In this document: positions 21,942-33,468 of the stretch, piece by piece
Layout: each line of letters opens with the position of its first letter
Numbering within the stretch: position 1 is the stretch's first letter
Origin: Adiantum capillus-veneris
Taxonomy: Eukaryota; Streptophyta; Polypodiopsida; Polypodiales; Pteridaceae
Direction: 5' to 3'
DNA: 60,000 nucleotides
NCBI GenBank assembly: GCA_014529385.2
Contig: CM043952.1
Location: 69,988,299-70,048,298, forward strand
Translations under genes and position numbers: made by a program
Notes under the pieces: model-generated
What the model saw: only the letters and a program-made list of their open reading frames with translations
The model's database searches: none
What the model was told of the DNA's origin: nothing

Positions 21942-22055
21942 ATGGATGAATGGCTAGCAGGGTTCGCTAAGTGGAAGACATGAGAAGAAGAGCTACAAGC
22001 ACAACTAGACGAACTCCGCATCTCCATCGAAGCTCGAGTGCTAGGCGTACGATAA
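21942..22055 (+). pseudogene. B leader micro-ORF (MDEW type)
   Basis: ATG at 21942, 52 bp after the primer-binding site: MDEWLAGFAKWKT, a TGA at 21981, then EEELQAQLDELRI to a TAA at 22053-22055. Element F carries a similar intact peptide at the same place (58923): MDEWREEFANWRIEEEE. The shared spacing and sequence suggest a real leader peptide of this lineage, acidic and amphipathic, of unknown role. Confidence 0.55.
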
Positions 22056-22427
22056 TCGATTTGCAATGGGAGAGTCAACCAACACGCCAAACTCAGTGGA
22101 TATACATAGGCCAAGTGCCAAGAAGAAGAAGGAGAAAGTCGAAACCATGTCCGCAACCTACAACCAACCCTCAACAACAAGATGGAGGGAGCTCTGCACA
22201 ATAGACAATCAACACTATTCTACTTCGAGAATCGGGTAACTCAAGTCACCAAGGTGATTATCACAGTCAGTTTCCAAGTCGCACCTAATGCTGCATCACA
22301 GATGACGGAAGCACATGCTCACGCTCTCACTAGAGAGACTAGGGATCTACTAAGTTTGTTTCAGGAAAGAACACCACCCTCTCCCACAAGCTTGGACAGT
22401 GACTAAGCACCTCTAAGCTTCACATGA

Positions 22428-22646
22428 ATCAGTACAACCTACCTCAAAGACAATTCACACATACCGACACAAGTACACTCAATCAAGGTAATACTGGACT
22501 TGAAGGCTCACTACTACGAGCACGTCATCGACAACATGCTGGGTGGGGAGCACTTCTTTGAGGTTCTGGCATTGGATCAGCCATTTGTCTTACCTTTGGT
22601 ACAAGGCAATGTACCGTTTGAGATTTTAATCTATGTCCTAGTATAA
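22428..22646 (+). pseudogene. B reading frame between leader and gag
   Basis: 73 codons in the gag frame: VILDLKAHYYEHVIDNMLG, HFFEVLALDQPFVLPLVQ and NVPFEILIYVLV, then TAA at 22644. It ends about 90 bp before the gag ATG at 22734. The folded-domain composition suggests a remnant of an ORF1, such as Tat/Ogre elements carry upstream of gag. The function is not known. Confidence 0.45.
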
Positions 22647-22733
22647 AAGGGTATACATGCCTCCTTGTAAAAAATAAGAAAAAAACTTTTTACAAGCTAA
22701 GCAGTGTGTCTTTCTGGCTCTCTCTCAGTAATA

Positions 22734-24013
22734 ATGGCAAGTGTAGCATTTCCAACAATTAAAGGAAATAAGGGGGAGGATTTGGTAACAGATTTCCTAG
22801 ATGACTTTGAAGTAGCATGTGTAGTAAGCAACAAAGATACAAATGAATCCCGGGTTAGAATCTTTAAGCATCTCATGAAGCTAGAAGCTAGGTCATGGTA
22901 CAATGCACTTCCACAAGAAACTAAGGATGACTGGGAGCTTTTAAAACCCACTTTTAAGAGGCGCTTTGGGGGAGGTACCACTTTGGAGAAGTTGTGGGAC
23001 AAGTTGAGATACTTGAGGTAGGAGGTTCTTTTAGAATATGCCACCTATGAGTCCAAATTTGTGGATTTGTGGGAACGGTGGGTTGAGTCACTAGCAAGGG
23101 GGGAAGCTGCACCCGATTTCCTAAAGAAAGACCGGTTCACGCATGACTTATGGCCGCTTCTCAAGGAGAAGGTGAAGGGTAGATTCCCGGCTATGTATGA
23201 GTTAGCCATTGATATTGCTCGCCTTAAGGACAAGAAGCTGCGAATGAAAGCCAAAGAAACCAAGTCAGCAGAAATAGGAATGTTGCACCGACCAACAACC
23301 ACGACAACCACCATCCTCCACCACCACCGGCTCTTGGGGTAAGAGATGACCAACAAGATATGTTGGCCCATATTACTGACCAACTGCAACATTTGTCTGT
23401 CCACTTGATACAGCAAGGGAGGAATCAAGAAAGATATCAAGACCCAGAAAGAGAACGACGACAAAACAGGGAATATCACTGCTGCTACAACTATGGAGAA
23501 GATGGTCACGGTATAAACTACTATCCCAAACCACGACAAAACTATAATAGAGGAGGTAGGAGGAGCCAACTGTCACCCCGTAGACAAAGAACACCCCCAC
23601 CCCGAGCACCAGCCCCACCAACACAAATTCTACGTCCACCCCAGGCAACACCACCTGACCGCCCTGTAAACATCATAAGGCTAGAAGAGAAAGGAAAGGC
23701 CGTAGTAGTGGATCCACCTAGAGCAAAGGAGAGGGATAAGGGTAAGGAGAAGGTAGCCTTTGTGGTTCCATTTGAATCCATGACTGTGAAAAGAGCTAGG
23801 AGGGATAAAGCTACACAATCTGATGATGAGAGAAGCATGAAAGGAGAGACTAGCCCCGGGGGATTTACCATGGAAAACTTACCACACCACGTAAGTGCAG
23901 GGGAGGGTTTTTTTTTTTACGAGTTACATAAGCGTATAAGTTGGGGACAGACCCCCAAAAAAAGTTCTCCCAAGCTTAAGAATAAGGGAGGGGGTATCAT
24001 ATTTATGGGGTAA
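22734..24013 (+). pseudogene. B gag
   Basis: Capsid region from ATG 22734: MASVAFPTIKGNKGEDLV, ESRVRIFKHLMKLEARSWYN and WELLKPTFKRRFGGG, a stop at 23019-23021, then EYATYESKFVDLWERWVES. The frame changes near 23340. The next part, 23360-24013, has a degraded knuckle CCYNYGEDGHGINYY, where two of the three zinc Cys are Tyr (TGT to TAT), and a Pro/Arg-rich tail. The stretch after 24013 is not readable. Confidence 0.85.
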
Positions 24014-24716
24014 GGAAGGGAAAAATGAGAATAAATCTTTTTTAGTGTTTCAAAATCATGGCTTCCCAAAAGTGCCTTCCCTCAAACTTGTGAGTCAGTA
24101 GCTACAAAGATACATGCAAGAACTAACACTGCTTTGTATCAATTGCTTGTTTTGTGATTATAGTTCATTTGTGGAGGGATGAAAACCCATAAAGAGCTTG
24201 TATAGATGCAAATTTACATAGAGAACCTAACACAACTTTATAGCCATGTTTTTTGAGTAATTTAGATGGGCCCAAATTGGACAAGTATCTAGAGTGCAGG
24301 CTGAACATGCACATAGTTTGAAAGTCAAACTAAGACACATTGAGGGTACATCTAGGTATCAACAGAAGTGGTTCCTTTGTACATTGCCAATCACTATGCT
24401 ACATGCTCTTTGACTAGTTTTACTCAGTTAGATCATGTGAGACCTAAACTTTATATGTAAGATAGGGGTATGATAGTTTTTTGCATTGATTATCGTATAA
24501 GAGTAGAAATGGGGGTCATATTCCCTAAGATGAGTCATATATAGGGGTTTTATCAAAGTTTTCCGCTCGCAGGTGGCGTCCCATTTTGTATATAGAGTGA
24601 ATCCTCTGGGAGACTAGCAAGAGGCCATCCAGGCCACGATGTAAATTAGGCATCACCGACTTCCAGTTAGGGGAAAGATCTAAGCCCTATGATCTAACAT
24701 TGGATGTGGCAAGGAC
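24014..24716 (+). other. B gag-protease spacer, degraded
   Basis: About 700 bp between the last gag stop and the C insertion. All frames have many stops. I see no clear domain. The last bases, GGCAAGGAC, are the target site of C. Confidence 0.5.
24712..24716. repeat. Target-site duplication of C, left copy (AGGAC)
   Basis: AGGAC directly before TGTCAAGGC, identical to 35027-35031 directly after GTTAACA. A perfect 5-bp duplication as made by gypsy integrases. Confidence 0.93.
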
Positions 24717-24948
24717 TGTCAAGGCTAGGGACTTGCTACGCACCGTATGTGAGCCACAAAGGCTCCTAGCACACAGTCATACAACAGACAAGCTCACAAG
24801 GAAGAATGGTGTGTCACTCACCTTCTTGCATAGTTGCGAATGAAGGATTCCCGTGCCGCGAAGAAGAGGGAGAGGCCGCTATGCCGTGCTCAACTGCCTC
24901 ACCGCCGTCGTGCCGTCGCAACGCTCGATCACACACACACTCCCACAC

Positions 24949-24982
<34 letters not shown>

Positions 24983-25281
24983 GTACACACACACACAAGG
25001 AGATGGTGAAGGAGAAGGTGGAGATGGAGCAAGAGCAGCTTCTATTGCACAATGAGAGAATGAGTAAAAATTAGGTTTAGTGGCTTTTATATGAGCTCAC
25101 CCCATTCACACTTGGGCGCCCATACTTAGCCAACTAACTCCTTGAATATTCCAGTTAGAGTGCGTATGTCATCGGCGATCACCCTTACCCTGTTCCTATT
25201 GGTCCGACAAGCCCAGTACCTGACTCTAAATAATACAACGTTTATAGATCATAGGGTGTCCGTGTGCCGTGAGGGTTAACA
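24717..25281 (-). repeat. C 3' LTR (565 bp)
   Basis: Begins TGTCAAGGC and ends GTTAACA on the plus strand (element-sense TGTTAACC...CCTTGACA). Contains a (CA)/(CT) microsatellite at 24929-24999. Minus-strand TATA box ATATAAAAG at 25092-25084. Confidence 0.95.
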
Positions 25282-25299
25282 TGCCCCCCTTCCCTATCG
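25282..25299 (-). promoter_or_regulatory. C polypurine tract
   Basis: Minus-strand GGGAAGGGGGGCA directly before the LTR start TGTTAACC. Confidence 0.85.
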
Positions 25300-25821
25300 A
25301 CAACAAACCCATATGAGTCAAACAATGTGACGCTAAATCCAATGGCAGACCGTGGAAAGGGAAAGATCACAGAATGCTACACACCTAGTCCAGAGCTAGT
25401 TTGGGCTCCAAGGAAAACCCAATTTATTCCACCTAGCTGAGGAAGGGGGGAGTTCCATGAAGCTTCTAGCTCCTCATGTAATACATCCATAGAAGTAGAA
25501 GCTTCTACACAGCCTCCATCTATAGTAATGGACCTCAATGAAGCTACAAAATAATCCACACCTCCCAGTGTTCAAGAATCACCTGATAAACCACTTCAAG
25601 TTTGATCCTGGGAGAGTACCTTACCTACCTTGCAACTTGATGAGGCACCTAGGGTAATAGAAAACTACTGGCAAAAATCCTCACCTATTACCAATTGGAA
25701 CAATTGGTTTCAAAGGGTGACAAGCTCATTTCAAACGGTATGATCTACCCAAGGAAGGGGGGGAGTGTTTGTGGACATCCATCATTCACTTGCTTCCCTC
25801 TCAACCTTTCTCCCTGACCTC
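25300..25821 (+). other. Foreign-looking insert between C integrase and 3' LTR
   Basis: Element C lacks the integrase C-terminus here. Read on the plus strand, against C, the region has protein-like text: MADRGKGKITECYTPSPEL from about 25342, VWAPRKTQFIPPS, VMDLNEATK and NNWFQRVTSSFQTV, with TGA, TAA, TGA and TGA as the only stops. It is followed by AAGGAAGGGGGGGAG (25751-25765) and TGTTTGTGG, which resembles a plus-strand polypurine tract and LTR start. It may be a captured 3' end of another element. Confidence 0.45.
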
Positions 25822-27615
25822 TTATTGCAAAGCTACCCTAAGACTAGGAATGACAAACTCCCAAGGCATAACCGCTTCTTGGCCGTATACCATTTTGAAT
25901 GGCGTACAATTAATAGCCACTTTATAAGAAGTACGATAAGCCCATAGAGCAGATGTCAACTTCAAATCCCAATCAGTGCCATGAGCTTCTACCGTCTTGG
26001 TTAAAATAGAGATTAGAGTCTTGTTGGTGCTCTCGGCTTGTCCATTAGCTTGCAGGTAATAAGGTGTAGACTTATGGTGGGATATCATAAAGGTCGTGGT
26101 AAGCTCTCTTATTACCTCATTTATAAAATGGGTACCATTATCACTAACAATTTCAAAAGGGCAACCAAATCTTGTGATAATGTTCTCAAAAAGAAACTTA
26201 GTTGTTGTCCTCGCGTCAGCTTTTTGTGAAGCCTTAGCTTCAACCCACTTTGTTACATAGTCCGTAGCAACTAGAATATATCGAGATTGAGTGTTGCGAG
26301 CTACGGGACTAATTGGACCTACAATGTCTAAGCCCCATTTTTCAAATGGTTGGGTTACTTTAATAGGATGTAAGGGCATTCTGTCTTTGCGCTGTGTGGT
26401 CTTGTAACGTTGGCACTCATCACACCCTTTTGTAAAAAGTGATGCATCCTTAAATAAAGTTGGCCACCAATAGCCTGATTGCAGCAGCTTTCTAGCAGTC
26501 AGGTCTCCTGAAAAATGTCCTCCTGCTATGTCCATATGTGCTTCTTGCAAGATATACAAATATTCATCCTCGCGGGCACAACGCCTAAGAATATCGTCCT
26601 TGCCTAATCTATACAGAGTTCCGGCAATCAAACAATAGGGTTCACATTCTTTTACTAGCCTTCGAGCGATATCCTTACGAAGTTCCTTGGGTGGAAAACC
26701 ATTAACTAAAAAGTTAACAATGTTCTCACTCCATTCAGGCATAGTCTCAACTATGAATAGGGAAGTATCGGGTAATTCATCATCAACTACTGTAGGGGCT
26801 TCACCATTGGGTATGCGAGACAAATGATCAGCCATGACGTGCCTTTTACCGGGTCTCACTACAATCGTGAAATCAAACTCTAGAAGAATTAACAACCATC
26901 GTGTGATTCTTCCTGTGGAGAATGGCTTGTTTACTAGATACAGCAACTCTTGATGATCCACATAAAATACAAACTTGTTTGCTAGAAGGTAGTAGCGAAA
27001 TTTCTTTACTGCATAAACCATTGCTAAACCTTCTCGCTCTGTAGTGGTGTAGTTCCATTCAGCATCGTTCAATTGACGGCTTGCAAAGCTAATGGGATAG
27101 TCCAATTTATGTTCTCCTGGTTGAGTGAGAACACACCCAATAGCAAAGTTTGATGCATCAATATGCACATGGAAAATGACATCCCAGTTAGGTGTCCTCA
27201 AAATCAGAGCACTTGCTAGTGTTTTCTTCAATTGTTCATAGGCCTGGTCACACTCTTCAATCCATTTAAATTCAATGAGAAGCTTGTACAAAGGACGTGC
27301 TATCTCAGCGAAAAATAAAATAAACCGTCGATAATAACCCACGTGTCCCATGAACCTTTGAACTCCCTTGTAATTGGTTGGTGGTGGTAACTCTAGAATC
27401 ACTTTAATTTTTCTCTCATCGGTTGAGATACCATTCTTAGATACTATATGCCCTAAAATAACTCCATGCTTGACCCAAAATTGGCATTTGAACGGGTTCA
27501 ATGAGATACGATATAACCTACACTTTTCAAACACCTTCCGCAAACATGATAGATGTTCTTTCCAAGAAGAGTAAACACAAAGGTCGTCTAAGAAAGCTTC
27601 ACAAAACTCTCTCAA
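25822..27615 (-). pseudogene. C pol part 2: RT end, RNase H, integrase
   Basis: A 597-codon open stretch. The RT catalytic box is FLDD (EAFLDDLCVYSSW); the thumb has VILGHIVSKNGI and GVQRFMGHVGYYRRFI. RNase H: IFHVHIDASNFAIGCVL, TTTEREGLAM and FVFYVDHQELLYL. Integrase H2C2: H...GGHF and CDECQRY; core DIVGP, IVSDNGTHF and NGQAESTNK, giving all three acidic residues; then WAYRTSYK and MVYGQEAVMPWEFVIP. The frame ends soon after with TAA near 25822, before the expected C-terminal basic domain. Phe replaces the usual Tyr of YxDD. Confidence 0.93.
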
Positions 27616-29650
27616 ATATTCTTTAAAAGAAGTGTTTATTAATCGTTGGAATGTAGCAGGGGCATTTGTTCAGCCAAAAGCCATCACACGAAATGCAAAC
27701 ACGCCAAATTCTGTGATGAAGGCAGTTTTAGCTTGGTCCTCTAGCGCTATCGTGATTTGGTTGTAGCCTGAGTACCCATCTAGAAAGCTATAAGCTTCCT
27801 TGCCTGCAACTCTTTCGAGTACATGTTCGGAATATGGTAGGGGGTAATGGTCTCTTCTAGTAGTTGCATTAACTTTTTTGAGGTCCACGCACACCCTAAG
27901 TTTCCCATTCTTTTTTGGCACGATAACTATTGGAGACACCCATTCAGAGTGTTCAATAGGATATATGAACCCACATGTGATAAGCTTTTCTAGTTCTTCT
28001 TGAATGATCCTTGCGTACTTAGGATTCATCGGGTAGGGTCTTTGTTGTACGGGCTTTGCAGTGCTAATCATAGGGATTGTATGTTGGACCACAAAAGGTG
28101 GAACACCTTTCATATCATGGTATGTCCAAGCGAATATGTCCTTGAATTCCTTGAGAAGCTCTTTGAGGACCGCCTCTTCAACTTCTGTGAGGTCTTGGGC
28201 AATAAAAACAGGTTTTGATTCTTCACCGGGGTCGGCTAATTCTATTTCTTTAACTATTTCCGGACCATCATAGATTCCATTATTCCCATCGATAGGTATT
28301 CTTTGGGCTTTTGTGTACACAACCTTTGCTTCCCCTGTGGTGTAAGATTTGAAATGTTCTGGTGCAGGATGCAAGTCTGTGGATTCTGGTTGTGCTTTGG
28401 TCTGTGCTTCCATTTCTGCTTTCTTGTGTTGTCGAGCTAACTCTTGGTTTTGACGCCTCCTTGCAGTGCGGCTCAACTTTGGCTTGTCTATGATCTCTAA
28501 TTGGGCTATTTCATGGGGTCGTGGTCTACACCACATAACATTTTGGAGATATTCACCCCAATCGTCTACCAATTTTCGATGAGCATCACATGCTCCTATA
28601 TAACTGAGCCATTCTACTGAGGATCTCTTCTTTTTTATCCTAGCATGTGCATTGGCTCGATATCGACGCCTCTTAAAGTTTTTCTTTTTCTTATTTGAGA
28701 CCTGATTTTGATTTGCATTTAGATCTGGCTCACTAAAGGAGTCCTCGTTGGTGTCCTCTTCACTCTCGGAGGAGCTATCATCGGTTGATGTGCTTGGTCC
28801 TTCCGAATGTTTTGACTCTGAACTTGCTCCACTCTCTAATTCATGAGATTCAGAATCCGTTTCACTCTGGGAGTCAGTGTCTGAGTCGTGTTGGTCAAAG
28901 TCTTCTATTGAGCTATCGGTGTCACTGTCAGATTGGTCTACAATTGCCTTGCCCTTAGAAGATGCATGTATGGCACTTATCATGTTCAGAGGTGCAATTT
29001 GTGGTACCTCTTCCCCCTCTGGTGTGACCCAAGTGGTTCCTCTATTTCCCCAGGTATCTATGGTTGCAGCTAGGTGTACCCAGGCTACGTTGTCTGATTC
29101 CGTCATACCCGGTAACACATCCATGTAAGGAGAATCTTGGCCAATGTCTGTATCCTTCTTACAAGTGTAACAATATTGTAGTGGGGCCGAGTGAACTGTG
29201 GTGTCAGAGAGATGATCAATAATGGTTTTACTCCCTAAGGGGTGTACCTTATCAGTCACCAAATCCACTCTAATGACAGAGTCTTGGAATTGCAAATAGA
29301 CATGATTTTTAGACCAATCGTGAACCATTTGTGCTTCCATCATGAATGGTCGTCCTAAAATCATTTCATATGACATAAGGTGTTTAGAGAAATCCATTAC
29401 AATGAACATATGTCGTACCTTGTGTCCTAGAACTTTGATCTTAAGATCCTTGAGCATCCCCATAGGTTTGGCTATGGTACCATTTGCCATCTTTACCACA
29501 ATGTTAGTAACAATGAGGCGGGGTTTTCCCATGGATTCCCAACAATCTTTTGTAACGATGCTAACTCCCGCACCACCATCAAGAATTCCCTTTATAGTTA
29601 ATCTCTTGGTAGTGATGGGTAGGGTCGCATTAGACTTGTCGCCTTCAAAA
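27616..29650 (-). pseudogene. C pol part 1: protease, acidic linker, RT start
   Basis: The protease begins upstream of the 29532 ATG-type start with IKGILDGGAGVSIVTKD (D-G-G at the active site), then MILGRPFMMEAQM. Between protease and RT lies an unusual tract: about 70 acidic Ser/Asp/Glu residues (28932-28723) and then a Lys/Arg cluster KKKKNFKRRRYRANAHARIK (28692-28633) that looks like a nuclear localisation signal. RT: VSPIVIVPKKNGKLRVCVD, EAYSFLDGYSGYNQI and FRVMAFG, ending in TGA where Leu is expected before TNAPATFQ. Otherwise 620 codons are open. Confidence 0.92.
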
Positions 29651-29652
29651 TA

Positions 29653-30012
29653 CTACCCTAATTCGTTAATGGGTACCTCGATCACAGACTCATGTCCATC
29701 TAAGTCAAGTGATTGCACATGATTTTCCTCATCAATCATAATCGAGTCGGGCCTATTTGGTTGCGCAAACTGCGGTAATCCCGTTTGTAGCTCTCCATTA
29801 AGGAATGCTCGAAGTGCAAGGAATAACTTAGGATCTCCATACAGCTTTGCTATGATCGTGGTTCGGACCTCAGAAGACATGAAGTCCGCTAGTTTGGCAA
29901 CATTCATTGGAATTTTGCAGGGTGTAGGTCCTTGAATAGGAACTGGTGAGGATGGAATCTCATATTCCTCAATGGAATCAGGTATTCCTTCGTTAAACAT
30001 CCTTTCCAACAA
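29653..30012 (-). pseudogene. C linker before protease
   Basis: 119 codons with IPMNVAKLADFMSSEVRTT and AKLYGDPKLFLALRAFLNG, a helical segment preceding the protease. A TAG separates it from the protease (29653). No catalytic motif. Confidence 0.7.
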
Positions 30013-30357
30013 GAAAGGTGTATGCTCACTTTCTGATGTCCTGTCCTCACTCCCTTCTTAGATTGTACTAGATATGGCTAACGGTCTATGGTTCATGTGG
30101 GGTGGATGAACTTGCGTGGGAAACACTGTGTCATGAATTTTGACATGCATGGGTTCTGGTTCTAGTTTCCTTTGAGTCTCCTCCACTAAACCTTTTAGAT
30201 GTTTCACCTGCTCAATCTCGTCTACTGGGTTTGGGTACGTCCCAATCTTCTATTTACGATTCTTCCCTTTTTTCCCCTGCGGTTTATCTTGGGGGTCTTG
30301 GATTGGATTTGGAAACACTTGTGGTGTTTTCAGAGGCTCTTTATGGTTTTCTCTTAT

Positions 30358-31299
30358 TCAGTTTTCATTTGGCTCCATGTTACGGTTTTCTTTGTTGGTC
30401 TTTCCCTTTGTGGTATTGGTTCTAGTCTCCATTGTCTCGATTGAATCTGAATCATCCTCGAGGTCATTCATATACACGGGGTCATCTCCTGTTCCTATGT
30501 TTGTTTTGGAACTTGGCTTTGAATTTCCCGTATTCTGCGACCTCTTCCTTCGTGTCTTCTTTTTCTTTGCTTGGATAACTGACGCGATATCTCTCTCTTC
30601 AAGGATATGGCCTGGCCCTTGAAGCATGGACCGTGTAATCGCATAAGCGGGTGCGACGGGTGGTATTGGCGATGTCACACTAGCAATTTCGACCAAATTT
30701 AGGGGTGTGATTTTAGGCGCATTTGGGTTATAGGGGCATTGGGCAATCAAGTGATCTATGCCACAACAATTACATGTGAGTATGGGCATTGCAGATGTGC
30801 TCCCTTGATTCATTTGCATCTGTACAGCATTCTTTTGCAGCCTAATAGGGCACTCCGCTGCCTGATATGGTCCACCACACTCGTAGCATTGAAGAGGTGG
30901 CCTCCTAGCCTGGGTGTTGATATTTTGACCTCTGGATGCGAGAGCAGCAGCTTGATAAACTGGCTTGACTTGCCCCCAACAATCTTCCATGTAGTATATA
31001 GGACACTCTTCCAATATATCAAGTCCGTAGGCAATACTAGTGTCTATTTCCTCCTCACAGCCATCTGCATAAGCATTAGATGGCTCACAACCCACTTGGT
31101 TCATAGGGGCGACTCTTGGATGCGGGGGCTTCGTTCCTAGCACAGGAGGTGGTAGCGGTGTAGCTTGTACAACATTTTGAGATCTAGGGACCGTGTGTTG
31201 CGGTAGTTGCTCAACAGGTGGAGCAGGCATCAATACAGGAGCTCGAGGTGCATCCGTCCAGGCTACAGGTGGTCTATTTGCCATCATACGTTTGATCAT
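30358..31299 (-). pseudogene. C gag C-terminal part with extra zinc knuckles
   Basis: 313 codons. Two knuckle-like motifs are present: CYECGGPYQAAEC (His replaced by Tyr) and CNCCGIDHLIAQC. The rest is Pro-rich (VAWTDAPRAPVLMPAPP) with a basic end (KKKKTRRKRSQN). Together with the two motifs upstream (31315-31719 and the junction) this gives four CCHC-type motifs in one gag, which is many for a plant gypsy element. Confidence 0.75.
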
Positions 31300-31905
31300 T
31301 AAACAATCCTTAGCTTAATGACCATACCTACCACATGCGTTGCAAGTTCCATTAAATTTTACTCTAAACGTAGGGCACTCACTAGTGCTATGTGGACCTA
31401 AGCAAATGGAACACCATTGTTGCTCCCTTCTTGGATACATGTGACTATTTTGAGGGGGTCGATTATCCTTAAGAGACTCTTGGATTGCCTTGGTGAGGTC
31501 TGTCAAGAATTTATCAAATACCTTTGGCTCATTGGCAATGGGCTTTGCAGTCATGGGTTCATACTCAATGGCTTGTGAGCTAGTGGATCTCGTGTCAGTA
31601 GACACCCTCATGCCTGCTATCATCAAGTTTTTCTCTAATTGGATTGCATTGGCAGTGACATCTTCCCAGGTTGTGATACCTCTAATCACTAGTCCATTAT
31701 AGATTCCTTCATTCCTCAACCCTCAAATGAATCGATCAAGTAGTTGGTTATTGTTGAAGCGCTCATTTACAGGGCAGCGAGAGTTTAAGTGCTTTAGACG
31801 ACTAATGAAGTCCCTTACTGACTCTCCTTCCTTACGTTCGGCCTTCTGTAGCTGAGATGCTACACCCCAAAGCACACCTTCTCGTATGTACTCCTTTAGA
31901 AACAA
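31300..31905 (-). pseudogene. C gag middle part
   Basis: Frames 31905-31723 and 31719-31315. The first has FLKEYIREGVLW and KEGESVRDFISRLKHLN, the end of the capsid domain. After a TGA the second holds CSICLGPHSTSEC, a CX2CX3HX4C knuckle. At the end CNACGRYGH is followed by a TAA and then AKDC, so the next knuckle is split by a stop that fits CAA to TAA. The stops are single-base changes in an otherwise open frame. Confidence 0.8.
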
Positions 31906-31908
31906 CCT

Positions 31909-33468
31909 TCAAAGGGTAGGATAGATTGTTTTCTTGTCCACCCTTAGGGTTCTATACCAATCTCCAGCCTTCCCACTTAATGTCAAGCTTAAGGCATTGC
32001 ACTTATGTAGTTCGTTGCGTTCCCCTAAGGAATCACATACTTGTTCAAACACTTCAATGTGTTTTCTAGCATCTTCGTCCCCATTGAATTTTTGCGTGAG
32101 TTTGGCAATTTGTACTGCCTTACTTCTAGGCTCTCTATCAGATGCATGACACATATTTTCCGCGATAGATCGACCTATGGTTTGAGCAAACGCTGCCAAG
32201 TCACCTATGTGAGGAGGCAGGGCCGGTGGAGGTACTCTTGGAATCATATGTGGGAGAGGGACGCGTACCAGTCTTGGCATATGTGTGGATGATGCAGGAT
32301 ATGGAACATAACCGGGCATAGGTCCACTCGGATAAGGGCTAGGGAGCAGCACTCGAGGAGCATAAACAAGTGGTACAATTGGAGGTGTTGGGGCCATGTG
32401 TGCATAAGGGGCTAGAGGCACATACGGTCGAGGCCCCATATTAGGTACTACGACACTAGGTAGTGGCACTGCGCTAACCGTAGATGTCATCGGTACATTC
32501 TCTATCAGGCTTATCCCTGGAGTGAGCACTGTGTTTTCCTTAATAGAGGGTTGAGCCAAGTTAGGGAAGCTAAAGTTGTCGCTCGGAGGCTCAGATTGCA
32601 TAGAGACCCCAGGTGAAATGACGTAAGATGGGTCCATGGGGCTCATTAGAGGAGTCTCCATTTGTGATAGAGTAGGCTGTTGAGTCTTGCTCGTATCCAA
32701 AAATCTCATGGGGCCAGTTGAGAGTATATTTACCCCTCGATTTTGCCTTTCTGATTGAATAATACCATGGATAACATTACATATCATTTTCTGTTGATCT
32801 TCGATGCTCGTGGCACTAGAGGTGGATTGTACAATCTCTATCCATCCTACATGGTAGGCGTGGCCAGAGTGTAGATCCATCAACACCTCAGTGTGGAGGT
32901 CGTATGTCCAATGATAATTAATGAACAATCCTTCTAGAGTCGACGTGTTAACGGTTTCTTGTGAGGTAGAAGCAATGTTGCTCCCCGTGGTTTTACTTGT
33001 CACCAACGGTACTCTAGAGGGAACTTCTGAAGGAGGCAGCTCAACAGGGCCTTCTTGGTAAGAAGTTGGCAGGATATCCACATGGACACTCTTTGGGGGT
33101 GTGGGGTCCACGTGCGATGTGAAAGGAGAGTCCACTTCCCCACCCCCTTCCTGTGCTTCATTTGCATCAGGTTCCGAGCGAGTAGCTCTACCTAATGTTT
33201 CCATGAAACGACTAAACATACTAGTACTAGGCTGTGGAGCTTCGGGAGGTGCATGGCCTTCTCTCTCAGTGTTTTGGGTAGGGTATGCTTCCATGATTTC
33301 TGAGTCGGAGGAGGAATCACTAGCGGCTATTTTAGGGTCTTGGGTGGTGCTACCTTGTGTCCCCGCTGAGGGTGTAGAGCCTATTGTGGATGGGTAATGG
33401 GTGTCCGTATGAACAGAGGCACCCTCAATATGCTCTTGTTCTAGCACCCGCCCAGAGCGTAAGTGCAT
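31909..33468 (-). pseudogene. C gag N-terminal part
   Basis: 519 codons from ATG 33468 (MHLRSGRVLEQEHIEG). A long Pro/Ser/Thr-rich region follows, with several PYPSGPMPGYVPYP-like phrases, then the capsid domain start with AKLTQKFNGDEDARKHIE, FEQVCDSLGERNELHKC and GKAGDWYRTL. A TGA at 31909-31911 breaks the domain. The N-terminus MHLRSGR is typical of plant gypsy gag. Confidence 0.88.

Noticed and set aside
27374-29722. Plus-strand frames opposite C pol (e.g. 28877-29128, 29342-29722)
   Set aside because: They are antisense shadows of the long protease-RT frame.
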